From contig CAKTFH010000029.1 of NCBI GenBank assembly GCA_934555895.1, positions 1-27,174 of the forward strand: a DNA stretch of 27,174 bases, written 5' to 3'. The notes beneath the pieces were generated by a model. That model saw only the letters and a program-made list of their open reading frames with translations. It was not told the DNA's origin and did not search any database. Position numbers and translations under genes: made by a program. The stretch comes from an uncultured Muribaculaceae bacterium (GTDB lineage Bacteria > Bacteroidota > Bacteroidia > Bacteroidales > Muribaculaceae). Shown piece after piece: positions 1-7,257 of the stretch; position 1 is the first letter of the stretch; every line of letters starts with the position of its first letter.

Positions 1-130
1 ACGAATAAAAATTGACTCCACCAAATTGTGAGCCAGCTATTTTCAGAAAATTTTTATGTCAAACTGTCAAACACCCGGTCTGCGTTTCAAAAAGAAATAA
101 GATATTCGGCACCAAAAACAGCCGGCACCG

Positions 131-161
131 TTGGAAAATTGGCATGGAAATGGTAATTTTG
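131..161 (+). promoter_or_regulatory. Bacteroidetes-type promoter of the acyl-CoA ligase gene
   Basis: A TAATTTTG box at 154-161 matches the Bacteroidetes -7 consensus TAnnTTTG. A TTG at 131-133 lies 20 bases upstream in the place of the -33 element. The predicted transcript would start near 168 and give a short AT-rich leader before the ATG at 191. This is a consensus match only. Confidence 0.55.
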
Positions 162-190
162 CCAATATACGTTGATTTCAACTATTTAAA

Positions 191-1867
191 ATGAACTGCA
201 CCTATTACGAAGATAATCTTCTTGAGATATACCAGCGGAGTTTCCGCGAAAACTGGGACCTCCCCGCACTTGCTGAATATGGCTCCCCGGAAGTGATGAG
301 CTACGGCACAGTGGCACGCCGCATAGCCCGCATACATCTGTTCTATAAACAGATCGGGCTGAAACATGGTGATAAAGTGGCGCTTCTTGGCAAAAACTCA
401 GCCACATGGGTTATAGCCTACATGGCCACCATCACCTATGGCGCCACCATCGTACCTGTACTTGCCGATTTCAACGCCCATGATGCCATGCACATCATCA
501 ACCACAGCGGCAGCACAGTGCTGTTCGTAAGCCAAAGCATCTGGGAAATGCTTGAAATAGAACAGATGCCGGCGCTGAAAGCTGTTATCTCTCTCGAAAC
601 GAGAAAAGTATTGGCGGAGCATACCGAATCGGAGGAGGAATCGGCAGAAAAGATTATAAAGAATCTCACCCGAAAATTCCGCTCGGTCTACCGCAGCGGC
701 TTCACAGCGGAAGATGTGAGCTACCCCGAAATGGATAAGAATGCCATCGCCGAAATCAACTATACATCAGGTACCACTGGTTTTTCAAAAGGCGTGATGC
801 TGACATTCGACAATCTTGCGGGCAATGTGGTGTTCGGCATCAGGTCGCGTCTGCACTTCGAAGGCTCGCGATGCCTGTCATTCCTTCCGCTGGCACACGC
901 CTATGGGTGTGCTTTCGACATGCTTGTGCCTCTTGCAGTGGGTACTTTCATCACAATCTTCACAAAGGCTCCTGTGCCAAAACTGTTGCTCGGTGCCCTG
1001 TCGCAGGTTAAACCCAATCTGGTGGTGTGCGTGCCTCTGATTCTTGAAAAAATCTACCGCAAACAGATTGTGCCCATGATTACCCGCCGTGCCATCCGCT
1101 GGGCTCTGGCCCTCCCGCTTGTCGACGGCGCCATTTATGCAAAAATACGCAAGAAACTGGTGGACGCTTTCGGCGGATGCTTCGAAGAGGTAATTATAGG
1201 AGGCGCTCCTCTCAACGGCGAGGTCGAGGCCTTTCTTCACAAAATAAAATTTCCTTTCACCGTAGGCTACGGCATGACCGAATGCGGTCCTCTGATTAGC
1301 TACACCCCTTGGCGCGAGTTCCTACCACTGAGTTGCGGCCGCACTCTCCCCAACATGGAGAGCAAGATAGAGAGCAACGACCCTGAGAATTTACCCGGTG
1401 AAATATGCGTGCGCGGCCAGAACCGCATGGCAGGATATTACCGCAATCCCGAAGCCACTGAGACAGCTATCGACTCAGAGGGGTGGCTCCACACCGGCGA
1501 CATGGGCACACGCTCGGCCGACGGCACCCTCTTCATAAAGGGCCGCTACAAAACCATGATACTGTCAGCCACCGGCCAAAATATTTATCCGGAAGAAATC
1601 GAGGCCAAGCTTAACAACATGCCTTATGTGAACGAAAGTCTTGTGGTGGAACGCGGCAAAGGCCTCACGGCTCTTGTGTATCCTGACTACGAGCGCATGG
1701 ATGCAGACAGTGTAGATCTTGCTTCACTGGAGCCGATTATGGAATCGAACCGCAACGACCTCAATCAGCTTGTAGCCCCCTATGAGAAAATAGATCACAT
1801 TCAGCTTGTGTCGCAGGAATTCGAGAAAACGCCTAAGAAATCAATCAAGCGCTTCCTCTACTCTTAA
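191..1867 (+). CDS. AMP-dependent acyl-CoA synthetase / long-chain fatty acid-CoA ligase family
   Basis: This 558-residue protein belongs to the ANL adenylate-forming superfamily, which activates a carboxylic acid with ATP to an acyl-adenylate and transfers it to CoA. The phosphate-binding loop YTSGTTGFSKG is at residues 191-201. The A5 motif GYGMTECGP is at 359-367, the A7 motif GWLHTGDMG at 431-439, and the hinge motif KGRYKTMI at 450-457, followed by GQNIYPEEIE. A lysine-rich C-terminus (TPKKSIKR) matches the position of the catalytic lysine. Length and motif order fit a complete FadD-like ligase. There is no carrier-protein domain, so a stand-alone CoA ligase is more likely than a peptide-synthetase part. 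The ATG at 191 follows a good promoter at a suitable distance. It converges with the ArgC-like gene, 25 bases away. The substrate cannot be read from the sequence; a long-chain fatty acid is the family default. Confidence 0.9.
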   Translation: MNCTYYEDNLLEIYQRSFRENWDLPALAEYGSPEVMSYGTVARRIARIHLFYKQIGLKHGDKVALLGKNSATWVIAYMATITYGATIVPVLADFNAHDAMHIINHSGSTVLFVSQSIWEMLEIEQMPALKAVISLETRKVLAEHTESEEESAEKIIKNLTRKFRSVYRSGFTAEDVSYPEMDKNAIAEINYTSGTTGFSKGVMLTFDNLAGNVVFGIRSRLHFEGSRCLSFLPLAHAYGCAFDMLVPLAVGTFITIFTKAPVPKLLLGALSQVKPNLVVCVPLILEKIYRKQIVPMITRRAIRWALALPLVDGAIYAKIRKKLVDAFGGCFEEVIIGGAPLNGEVEAFLHKIKFPFTVGYGMTECGPLISYTPWREFLPLSCGRTLPNMESKIESNDPENLPGEICVRGQNRMAGYYRNPEATETAIDSEGWLHTGDMGTRSADGTLFIKGRYKTMILSATGQNIYPEEIEAKLNNMPYVNESLVVERGKGLTALVYPDYERMDADSVDLASLEPIMESNRNDLNQLVAPYEKIDHIQLVSQEFEKTPKKSIKRFLYS

Positions 1868-1892
1868 CTCTTAATTTATCGTTAGACCACTC

Positions 1893-2948
1893 TTAAAACG
1901 CACTGGCCTTGAGCGCAAGGCCGGTGCATTCCTGCAGGCCAAAAAGAAGATTCAGGCAGTGCACCGCGTTGCCTGCGGCACCTTTCATGAGATTGTCGAT
2001 TGCTACGGTGATTTTCAACACCGGCATAGATTCTAGTGAGTGAGCGCTATCGGGATAGGCCAGCGACATCAGGCACTTGTTGGTATTCGCTACATCAAGC
2101 ACTGTAGGCTTGAGATCGACCGAAAAAGTAAAGCTGTGGTCGCAGTATGCTTCGTCATAAAGACGGCGCAGTTCAGAAAGCGATGTGCAGCACGGGACCT
2201 CTACTTCTGCCAAAATACCGCGCGGCCACTTGCTGTCGCGGCTCACTGTAAGCTGCACGTTGCCGTTCCATGAGGGCTGTATCTCTTTCATTACGTTTTT
2301 CACTTCAGTGGCGGTAGCTTCCCCGTCAGGACGGTTTTCCATCGGCGCTATCGGATCGAGACGGGTCGAAAGTTCTGCCACGGCCATAGGCTCCGTATCG
2401 GTCATCTGACTGGCAGGACGGTTCTCGAAATTCTCGGTAGCTGCAATCATCACCCGTGCCTTCACATCACCCTCAAGGAGCATGTTCTTAGCCAGCGGGA
2501 ACAGAGCAGCCTCCACCGCCATGGCCATAGGCGAAGGCAGGGAGGTGCATCGAGCGCCACGCACGAGCGCCTTGCGGTTATATTCAGGAAATCCATAGAC
2601 CATCGGCGCGCTCCCCTCGCCTACTCCAAGGAGATCGCGGTAAGCACCCGTAAGGTCGATTATTCTCAGATTCTCGTCAGCACAGGCCTTGTCATTTGTC
2701 TGCATCCAGCGGCGTGCCATCCAAGGCTCGCCACACAATATCACCACATCAAGCCCCTCGGGATTCAGCTTATCCTCAAATATGAGATCAAGGTCGCCTA
2801 TAAGCCCGCGATGCACCCTGTCTACCCTGCGGCCGGCTTCAGTTTCAGATGCTACAGAACGCAAATCCACATCAGGATGATTTATGAGTATCCTTATAAG
2901 CTCGCCGGCGGCCATAGTCTCACCGCCAAGAATTCCGGTTTTTATCAT
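1893..2948 (-). CDS. ArgC-family (N-acetyl-gamma-glutamyl-phosphate reductase-like) protein lacking catalytic Cys and His
   Basis: This 351-residue protein has the whole ArgC layout. An N-terminal NADP-binding segment (GILGGETMAAGELIRIL, residues 5-21) is followed by IDLTGAYR (97-104), YGFPEYNR (118-125) and the C-terminal signature IDNLMKGAAGNAVHCLNLLF (317-336). Active ArgC reduces N-acetylglutamyl phosphate through the cysteine of NPGC and a histidine in the PHLGNFPRGI region. Here the first motif reads LPSP, putting Pro140 in place of the cysteine. The second reads VSRDSKWPRGI, putting Arg237 in place of the histidine. The frame is open throughout, so decay by nonsense or frameshift is not the cause. 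No other arginine gene is adjacent; the neighbour upstream on the same strand is a HAD phosphatase. Family membership is firm, but reductase activity is unlikely. A regulatory, ligand-binding or new enzymatic role is possible and unproven. Confidence 0.85.
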   Translation of the reverse strand: MIKTGILGGETMAAGELIRILINHPDVDLRSVASETEAGRRVDRVHRGLIGDLDLIFEDKLNPEGLDVVILCGEPWMARRWMQTNDKACADENLRIIDLTGAYRDLLGVGEGSAPMVYGFPEYNRKALVRGARCTSLPSPMAMAVEAALFPLAKNMLLEGDVKARVMIAATENFENRPASQMTDTEPMAVAELSTRLDPIAPMENRPDGEATATEVKNVMKEIQPSWNGNVQLTVSRDSKWPRGILAEVEVPCCTSLSELRRLYDEAYCDHSFTFSVDLKPTVLDVANTNKCLMSLAYPDSAHSLESMPVLKITVAIDNLMKGAAGNAVHCLNLLFGLQECTGLALKASAF

Positions 2949-2974
2949 TATTTAGATTTAAGAGTGCTTGATTT

Positions 2975-2982
2975 CAAATGTA
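2975..2982 (-). promoter_or_regulatory. Possible -7 box for the ArgC-like gene
   Basis: On the minus strand TACATTTG matches TAnnTTTG, 26 bases before the ATG at 2948. No clear -33 TTTG is present at the usual distance. It would allow the ArgC-like gene to be transcribed separately from the hydrolase gene that ends at 3014. Confidence 0.35.
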
Positions 2983-3013
2983 TTCCAAAATGATTTATTA
3001 ATTCAGAGCCATA

Positions 3014-3664
3014 TCAGAGGCAAAGCCTCAGAAGTTGCGAAGTGTTGTCGGCCAGATGATCGGCCAAATGCTCCCTTAGCTCCGTGGCCGAGCGGAATCC
3101 CCATGTCACTCCCACACTCTCCACACCGGCGCGTCGTGCAGTGTCCATATCCACACCCGAATCCCCCACATAGAGCACATCAGCCTTTGGCACGGGATGT
3201 TTGGCAAGTATCTCAAACACTATCGAAGGGTCAGGCTTCACAGGCACGCCCTCCTTCTGTCCCTCCACAGCCGCCCACGGCACCGTCGGGAAAAATCCAT
3301 GGATGAGTTCTTCCACGGCTGCCTGATATTTGTTGGAGGCCACTGACACTGCGATTCCTCTTTGAGTAAGCAGCTCAAGCAACTCGGGAATGCCGGGATA
3401 AGGCACGGTGGCATCGGCGAGATGCCGGCTGTAATATTCCTTGAAAGGCTTCAGCAGACGCTCCACCTCTTCGGGGGTACGGGCGCTCTCGGGCAATGTG
3501 CGCTCTATGAGTCTTCTCACACCGTTACCGACCATGAGGGGATAGGACTCGATAGGGTATGTGGGATAACCACACTGCTCAAGCGCGAAGTTGGCGGCTG
3601 CGCCAAGGTCTGCGATAGTATTGAGCAGAGTGCCGTCGAGGTCGAATATCACAAGTTTTTTCAT
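3014..3664 (-). CDS. gph: HAD-family hydrolase, phosphoglycolate phosphatase-like
   Basis: This 216-residue protein is a HAD-superfamily phosphatase of the Gph type, which hydrolyses small phosphate esters such as 2-phosphoglycolate in the cytoplasm. Motif I is FDLDGTLLNT at residues 7-16, with nucleophile Asp8 and acid/base Asp10. Motif II is the serine of VSVASNK, motif III the lysine of VKPDPSIV, and motif IV is VGDSGVDMDTARRAG. The sequence between motifs I and II has the composition of the usual helical cap. The frame stays open up to 3748, but the first canonical residues begin at the ATG at 3664, and a TAAATTTG promoter box at 3694-3701 lies between the two possible starts. The shorter form is therefore chosen. 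It is divergent from the membrane-protein/regulator pair and lies 65 bases upstream of the ArgC-like gene. The exact substrate is not certain. Confidence 0.85.
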   Translation of the reverse strand: MKKLVIFDLDGTLLNTIADLGAAANFALEQCGYPTYPIESYPLMVGNGVRRLIERTLPESARTPEEVERLLKPFKEYYSRHLADATVPYPGIPELLELLTQRGIAVSVASNKYQAAVEELIHGFFPTVPWAAVEGQKEGVPVKPDPSIVFEILAKHPVPKADVLYVGDSGVDMDTARRAGVESVGVTWGFRSATELREHLADHLADNTSQLLRLCL

Positions 3665-3693
3665 ATTCTGTGTCAGAAATAACTTCAGATATG

Positions 3694-3701
3694 CAAATTT
3701 A
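3694..3701 (-). promoter_or_regulatory. -7 box of the HAD hydrolase promoter
   Basis: The minus-strand TAAATTTG matches TAnnTTTG, 29 bases before the ATG at 3664. A perfect 12-base palindrome (GCGAAATTTCGC, 3712-3723) lies between this box and the expected -33 region and could be an operator, but nothing else supports that. Confidence 0.5.
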
Positions 3702-3816
3702 AGCATATTCTGCGAAATTTCGCCAATCCGCCACAGTTTATAATTCACCCGCAGGCCAAATGCGCATATCCGGTTTCACCTTTCACCAAAATATTTTGTA
3801 AAAAATCTGCCTGAAA

Positions 3817-3839
3817 TTTGGTTTATATCATAAACCAAA
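3817..3839. promoter_or_regulatory. Palindromic operator 1
   Basis: The arms TTTGGTTTAT (3817-3826) and ATAAACCAAA (3830-3839) are perfect 10-base inverted repeats with a 3-base spacer (ATC). They overlap the -33 element and spacer of the promoter. The same core recurs at 3899-3917. The likeliest binder is the winged-helix protein encoded at 4565-4846, acting as an autorepressor; this is inference. Confidence 0.65.
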
Positions 3840-3848
3840 CTATCTTTG
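3817..3848 (+). promoter_or_regulatory. Promoter of the membrane-protein/regulator operon
   Basis: TTTG at 3817-3820 and TATCTTTG at 3841-3848 are separated by 20 bases, a full match to the Bacteroidetes -33/-7 pair. The spacer is largely filled by a perfect inverted repeat, listed separately, so a bound protein would block this promoter. Confidence 0.7.
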
Positions 3849-3858
3849 CAGGTGAATC

Positions 3859-3888
3859 AGGAGCGGAATCGCGCGACCGCTCCTTTTT
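3859..3888 (+). terminator. Hairpin plus T-run in the leader, possible attenuator
   Basis: AGGAGCGG (3859-3866) pairs perfectly with CCGCTCCT (3877-3884) around a 10-base loop. The second arm runs into TTTTT (3884-3888). It lies at the very start of the predicted transcript, upstream of the gene at 3945, so it could be an attenuator or a stabilising 5' hairpin. The structure is seen; the role is open. Confidence 0.5.
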
Positions 3889-3898
3889 CAGAGTAAAA

Positions 3899-3917
3899 TG
3901 GTTTATAAAATAAACCA
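3899..3917. promoter_or_regulatory. Palindromic operator 2
   Basis: The arms TGGTTTAT (3899-3906) and ATAAACCA (3910-3917) form a perfect 8-base inverted repeat with a 3-base spacer (AAA). The core is identical to operator 1, and the centres are 80 bases apart. It sits in the leader, 27 bases before the ATG at 3945. Confidence 0.6.
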
Positions 3918-3944
3918 AAAATAAAACCCTTAAAATTCCAATTT

Positions 3945-4568
3945 ATGGAAGACAGAAAACTCACAGAAAAAGAGAGTCTTGAAGTAATCACTTCAATGAT
4001 TTCACAAACAAAGAAGCGCTACATCGGTAATGGGAATATCCTGCTCCTATGGGGATATCTCACAGTAATAGTCACTCTGCTGGTCTGGATTATGCTTGTA
4101 AGCACCCGCAACGGCTTCTGGAATATTCTATGGTTCATCATTCCGATTGTCGGTGGCACCGCCACCATAATCATGTCACGCCATGAACAGCGTGAGCGCG
4201 GAGTGGTCCTTTATTCCGACAAGATAACCTCTCAACTATGGACCATCTACGGAATCGCCGCTATCGTAATGACAGTTATGTGTATTTGTTTCCGGCATCT
4301 GGGAGGCATCGACTGCTGGGACGCCATGCTTGCATTCACTCTGACAGCCACTCCCGTGGCAGAAATAGCACAAGGCCTTGTCATCAGGGAAAAATCATTC
4401 ACCGTGGGCGGAATCATAGGTCTGGCTATCGGCATGTATACTCTTTGCTGTATTTCAGGCGGTATTTCTCTCGGCGTAAACTGGTTCCTGCCGTTATTTG
4501 TCGTTGCTTTCATAGTAATGATGATTATCCCCGGTCATATCCTCAATTATAAAGCAAAACACCAATGA
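3945..4568 (+). CDS. Six-helix integral membrane protein of unknown function
   Basis: This 207-residue protein begins with a short charged N-terminus (about 30 residues). Six hydrophobic segments follow, at roughly 31-52, 58-77, 98-116, 126-145, 152-172 and 178-197, and the C-terminus is basic. No enzymatic motif was recognised. Its stop codon overlaps the start of the winged-helix gene in an ATGA arrangement, so the two are translationally coupled. In Bacteroidetes, pairs of a small membrane protein and a small winged-helix regulator are common, and the regulator often controls its own operon. The double palindrome upstream fits that. It could act in sensing or transport, but neither can be read from the sequence. 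The ATG at 3945 is the only sensible start after the leader. Confidence 0.8.
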   Translation: MEDRKLTEKESLEVITSMISQTKKRYIGNGNILLLWGYLTVIVTLLVWIMLVSTRNGFWNILWFIIPIVGGTATIIMSRHEQRERGVVLYSDKITSQLWTIYGIAAIVMTVMCICFRHLGGIDCWDAMLAFTLTATPVAEIAQGLVIREKSFTVGGIIGLAIGMYTLCCISGGISLGVNWFLPLFVVAFIVMMIIPGHILNYKAKHQ

Positions 4569-4846
4569 AAGAACTGAATCCGCTTCTACACTCGCAACTC
4601 CGGCTTGCCATAATTTCCATTCTCATGAATGTGGAAGAAGCAGATTTTGTGTATCTCAAGGAGAAAACCGAATCGACAGCCGGAAACCTCAGTGTACAGC
4701 TTGACAAACTTGCTTCCGCAGGATATATCTCAGTAGAAAAAGGGATGGCAGGCAAACGACCCCGAACTATTTGCTCCATCACACTTGAAGGCAGAAAAGC
4801 CTTTGAGGAATATGTGGAGGCACTCAAGACATATCTGAATCTGTAG
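4565..4846 (+). CDS. Winged-helix DNA-binding transcriptional regulator
   Basis: This 93-residue protein has the size and pattern of single-domain winged-helix regulators (HTH_34/MarR-like). Helix one is LHSQLRLAIISILM. The segment DFVYLKEKTESTAGNLSVQL includes the recognition-helix pattern (NLSVQLDKL, about residues 40-48). A wing follows with YISVEKGMAGKRPRTICSIT, then a C-terminal helix (GRKAFEEYVEALKTYL) that probably dimerises. It has no effector domain and no cysteine-rich metal site. Its start overlaps the membrane-protein stop by 4 bases. The two matching palindromes upstream of the operon are its most likely binding sites, implying negative autoregulation, possibly modulated by the membrane partner. 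The family call is firm; the target is inferred. Confidence 0.85.
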   Translation: MKELNPLLHSQLRLAIISILMNVEEADFVYLKEKTESTAGNLSVQLDKLASAGYISVEKGMAGKRPRTICSITLEGRKAFEEYVEALKTYLNL

Positions 4847-4868
4847 AAACCGGTCAGCCGTCAACAGC

Positions 4869-4914
4869 AAACGGGACCGCGCCGTGATTAACCCTATCGG
4901 CGCAGCCCCGTTTT
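4869..4914. terminator. Bidirectional terminator between the regulator and the 699-aa secreted protein
   Basis: A 16-base stem (arms 4869-4884 and 4898-4913, two mismatches, 13-base loop) is GC-rich in the centre. It ends in TTTT on the plus strand and has AAA before the first arm. It lies between two convergent genes and would serve both, more strongly on the plus strand. Confidence 0.7.
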
Positions 4915-4931
4915 AAGTATATCAGAACTTA

Positions 4932-7031
4932 TTATCGCACTGTTGTCTTGAATGTCTTGTCACCGGTCTTTACGATATAGATGCCTGAGGGCAGATTAAG
5001 TGCGGATGCACTGAAATCCTTGCCGGAAGCCACTTTACGGCCGTCTACGGTATAGACACTATAGGAAGCGTCGGAAGAGTCAAAAGCTGCATCTACCGAT
5101 TCGATAGCCGAAGCACCTCTCTGCTCCAGACCAAGCTCAGTGATTGCTATGCCGCTGCGGTCGGGCTCGCTGCAGGCGTGCAGGCCGATATAGTAGATGC
5201 CGGTTGCTTCCGCTGTAAATTCAACGGTGTGCTTCTCTGGAAGCAGGCTTGTGATGCCCACAGGCAGCATGACGCGCTGTGTCATGGCATCGACCTCGGG
5301 AGCCTGGCCGCAGAAAATCTCGAGCATCGGCTCAGCTCCCTCATAGTCGGTGAGCGAAGTGTAGCTGAAAGCATATTTGCTCCCTTCAGTGAGGTAGAAA
5401 GGCGGAGTCACTAGCCAGTCGTCGGCATCGTAGCTCGAGGAATAGGGATAGACTGCAGCCGGGATTAGCTCATCAGTTGTCTCGATATAGAACTCCCATT
5501 CGCGGTACCACTCCAGCTTGTCGCCGTCGACATCGATCACGGTGAAGAGGTCCATCGCATCGTCGGCATCAAACTTAGCCGAATAAGGCAGAGGCATCGA
5601 ACCGAGGCGCCATGTGTTGGAACTTACAGCAGGCAGCGGGGTGCCGTCGTAAACCTGCACCACATCGTAATGGTAAGCGGTGATGCCTGCAGGCACATCC
5701 ATGGCCTCGCTGAATTCCGTGCCGGTGATACCCTCGGCAACAGTGATTTCACCAGGCTGACGGATTATGTTGTAAGTAACCTTGGCTGGATCGAAATATC
5801 CGCCGTTGACGCTGCCGTCGGCGGCATTCCAGGTAAGGGTGAAACTGTTGTCCACCCACGAGAGCTTCACATCAGTCACAGGCTTGGGAGTATCGGGGCC
5901 GAGCCAGAGAGTGGTCTTGGTCTTGGGACCGCGGCCTGCGGCATTGGAGAGCTGAAGTACGACATCATATTTGCCCGCTTCCGAAATCTTTACAGAAGCT
6001 GTGACTTTTTCGCCGCACTGAGCCTTACCCTCGGTAAACAGGCTTCCGTTGGCACGCACGAGGTAGCTCACCTCACCCTCCATGGGTTTGCCACCGAAAG
6101 AGGTCTCGGGGATGGTGAAACTTACGGTACCCGTCATGCTGCCGGCAACGAAATCCACCACGAAATCGGTAACTTCGGCGGGAGCACCGTCGGGAGCCAC
6201 AGGACCGGGGATGAACATGCCGCCCATAGCCTCTCCGTCCTCAAACGTATAGACGAGCCTGGCCTCGACTTTCTTGATGTCGACAGCGTAGAGCTTGCTC
6301 TCGTTAAGTTCGTAGTCGGCATAGGGGTCTGGATTCTCCACGCTGTTTGTCACCACTACATAGAAAATGCCTGTTTTGGCGTCGATGGCGCCGGTGGAAC
6401 GGCGTGTGGCTTTGAAGCCGAGGTCGCCGAGTTCTGTGAAGACACCACGCACCTTATCCACGCTCAGAAGCTTACCCTCCATATCCACGGCATAGAGATT
6501 GCCGTTGCCGTCCACGCTGCAGGCAATCCAGGGAGTGTCTATGTCGGAAATTCTGCTGCGCTCGCCGGTGGCCTCGTTGAGAGTGCCGAACACATAGGAA
6601 CTTCCGTTGCTGAAACAGCCGTAGATTTTGGCCGTTGTGTAGTCGTAGGTCATATCGGTAGCCACTGCATCGGGATCGCCGTCACGCAGAGAACTTACCG
6701 TAGTCCATGTGTCGGGGTCAATGATATAGTGGGTGACATCGGTCCACGAGCCATAATTATATTCCTGCGTACAGAAATAGAAATCCTCGGTGAGCACACC
6801 GCCTCCCGATGCGTCGATATCGGGGTCCTGCATCACTACAGTGCGCGAATATTCGTCGACAGGGAAACTGTAGAGGCCCACCTCATCGAAATTTTCCTCC
6901 TTCCATGAGTTGGTGCTGTAGACCGAAGCATAAATTCTTGTGACTTCGCCTGCATCGCCTGACTGCGCCACAGCGGGAACTGCAGATACCAAAGCGAGAC
7001 AACCGAATCCTAATAGATTGTAAAATTTCAT
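4932..7031 (-). CDS. Secreted multidomain protein with T9SS-type C-terminal sorting-like tail
   Basis: This 699-residue protein starts with a signal peptide (residues 1-22, cleavage after AVPAVA). The first 270 residues or so look like a beta-propeller-type segment (YASVYSTN..., LYAVDMEGKLLSVDK, LYAVDIKKVEARLVY). A fibronectin-III-like stretch follows (PKPVTDVKLSWVDNSFTLTW). After it comes an adhesin-like or choice-of-anchor-J-like module with YDADDWLVTPPFYLTEGSKY and YYIGLHACSEPDRSGI. The C-terminal 40 residues (SVYTVDGRKVASG ... LPSGIYIVKTGDKTFKTTV) match the type A sorting domain used by the type IX secretion system. The same module occurs twice in the 1195-aa protein at 8551-12138, so they are relatives. 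The ligand is unknown; surface exposure or secretion is inferred from the tail. A TAAATTTG box at 7075-7082 lies upstream. Confidence 0.8.
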   Translation of the reverse strand: MKFYNLLGFGCLALVSAVPAVAQSGDAGEVTRIYASVYSTNSWKEENFDEVGLYSFPVDEYSRTVVMQDPDIDASGGGVLTEDFYFCTQEYNYGSWTDVTHYIIDPDTWTTVSSLRDGDPDAVATDMTYDYTTAKIYGCFSNGSSYVFGTLNEATGERSRISDIDTPWIACSVDGNGNLYAVDMEGKLLSVDKVRGVFTELGDLGFKATRRSTGAIDAKTGIFYVVVTNSVENPDPYADYELNESKLYAVDIKKVEARLVYTFEDGEAMGGMFIPGPVAPDGAPAEVTDFVVDFVAGSMTGTVSFTIPETSFGGKPMEGEVSYLVRANGSLFTEGKAQCGEKVTASVKISEAGKYDVVLQLSNAAGRGPKTKTTLWLGPDTPKPVTDVKLSWVDNSFTLTWNAADGSVNGGYFDPAKVTYNIIRQPGEITVAEGITGTEFSEAMDVPAGITAYHYDVVQVYDGTPLPAVSSNTWRLGSMPLPYSAKFDADDAMDLFTVIDVDGDKLEWYREWEFYIETTDELIPAAVYPYSSSYDADDWLVTPPFYLTEGSKYAFSYTSLTDYEGAEPMLEIFCGQAPEVDAMTQRVMLPVGITSLLPEKHTVEFTAEATGIYYIGLHACSEPDRSGIAITELGLEQRGASAIESVDAAFDSSDASYSVYTVDGRKVASGKDFSASALNLPSGIYIVKTGDKTFKTTVR

Positions 7032-7074
7032 TCAGGTTGATTTGATTGGTGTATACTACTGTTTTTTCTTGTTG

Positions 7075-7082
7075 CAAATTTA
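7075..7082 (-). promoter_or_regulatory. -7 box of the 699-aa secreted protein gene
   Basis: The minus-strand TAAATTTG matches TAnnTTTG, 43 bases before the ATG at 7031. No good -33 TTTG is visible. The 226-base divergent intergenic region (7032-7257) otherwise shows only AT-rich sequence. Confidence 0.45.
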
Positions 7083-7212
7083 ACTCAAAAAATCCAATGT
7101 TTCACGATTTTACAGTTTTTTATGGTTTACTTATCCCACCACATGAAATCCATTTGGTCATATTTTATTTGTATTTGAACAGCTAATGGCGACTGCGGAT
7201 ACATGGATTCGA

Positions 7213-7220
7213 TAAATTTG
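7213..7220 (+). promoter_or_regulatory. -7 box of the acyltransferase gene
   Basis: TAAATTTG at 7213-7220 matches TAnnTTTG and lies 37 bases before the ATG at 7258. The -33 element is not clear. Confidence 0.45.
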
Positions 7221-7257
7221 CACCATATTTTAATTACCTTAAACTACCCCATTTATT

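Noticed and set aside
3665..3748. Upstream extension of the HAD hydrolase by 28 codons
   Set aside because: The -7 box at 3694-3701 lies inside the extension, and the family motif I starts right after the ATG at 3664.
3787..3798. Perfect 12-base palindrome CAAAATATTTTG upstream of the membrane-protein operon
   Set aside because: It is short and wholly AT-rich in the centre, and likely to occur by chance. It lies outside the promoter and differs from the operator core.
5670..6908. 412-codon open frame opposite the 699-aa secreted protein
   Set aside because: It is antisense to a clear signal-peptide protein with a sorting tail, has an odd His/Gly-rich composition and no supporting start region.
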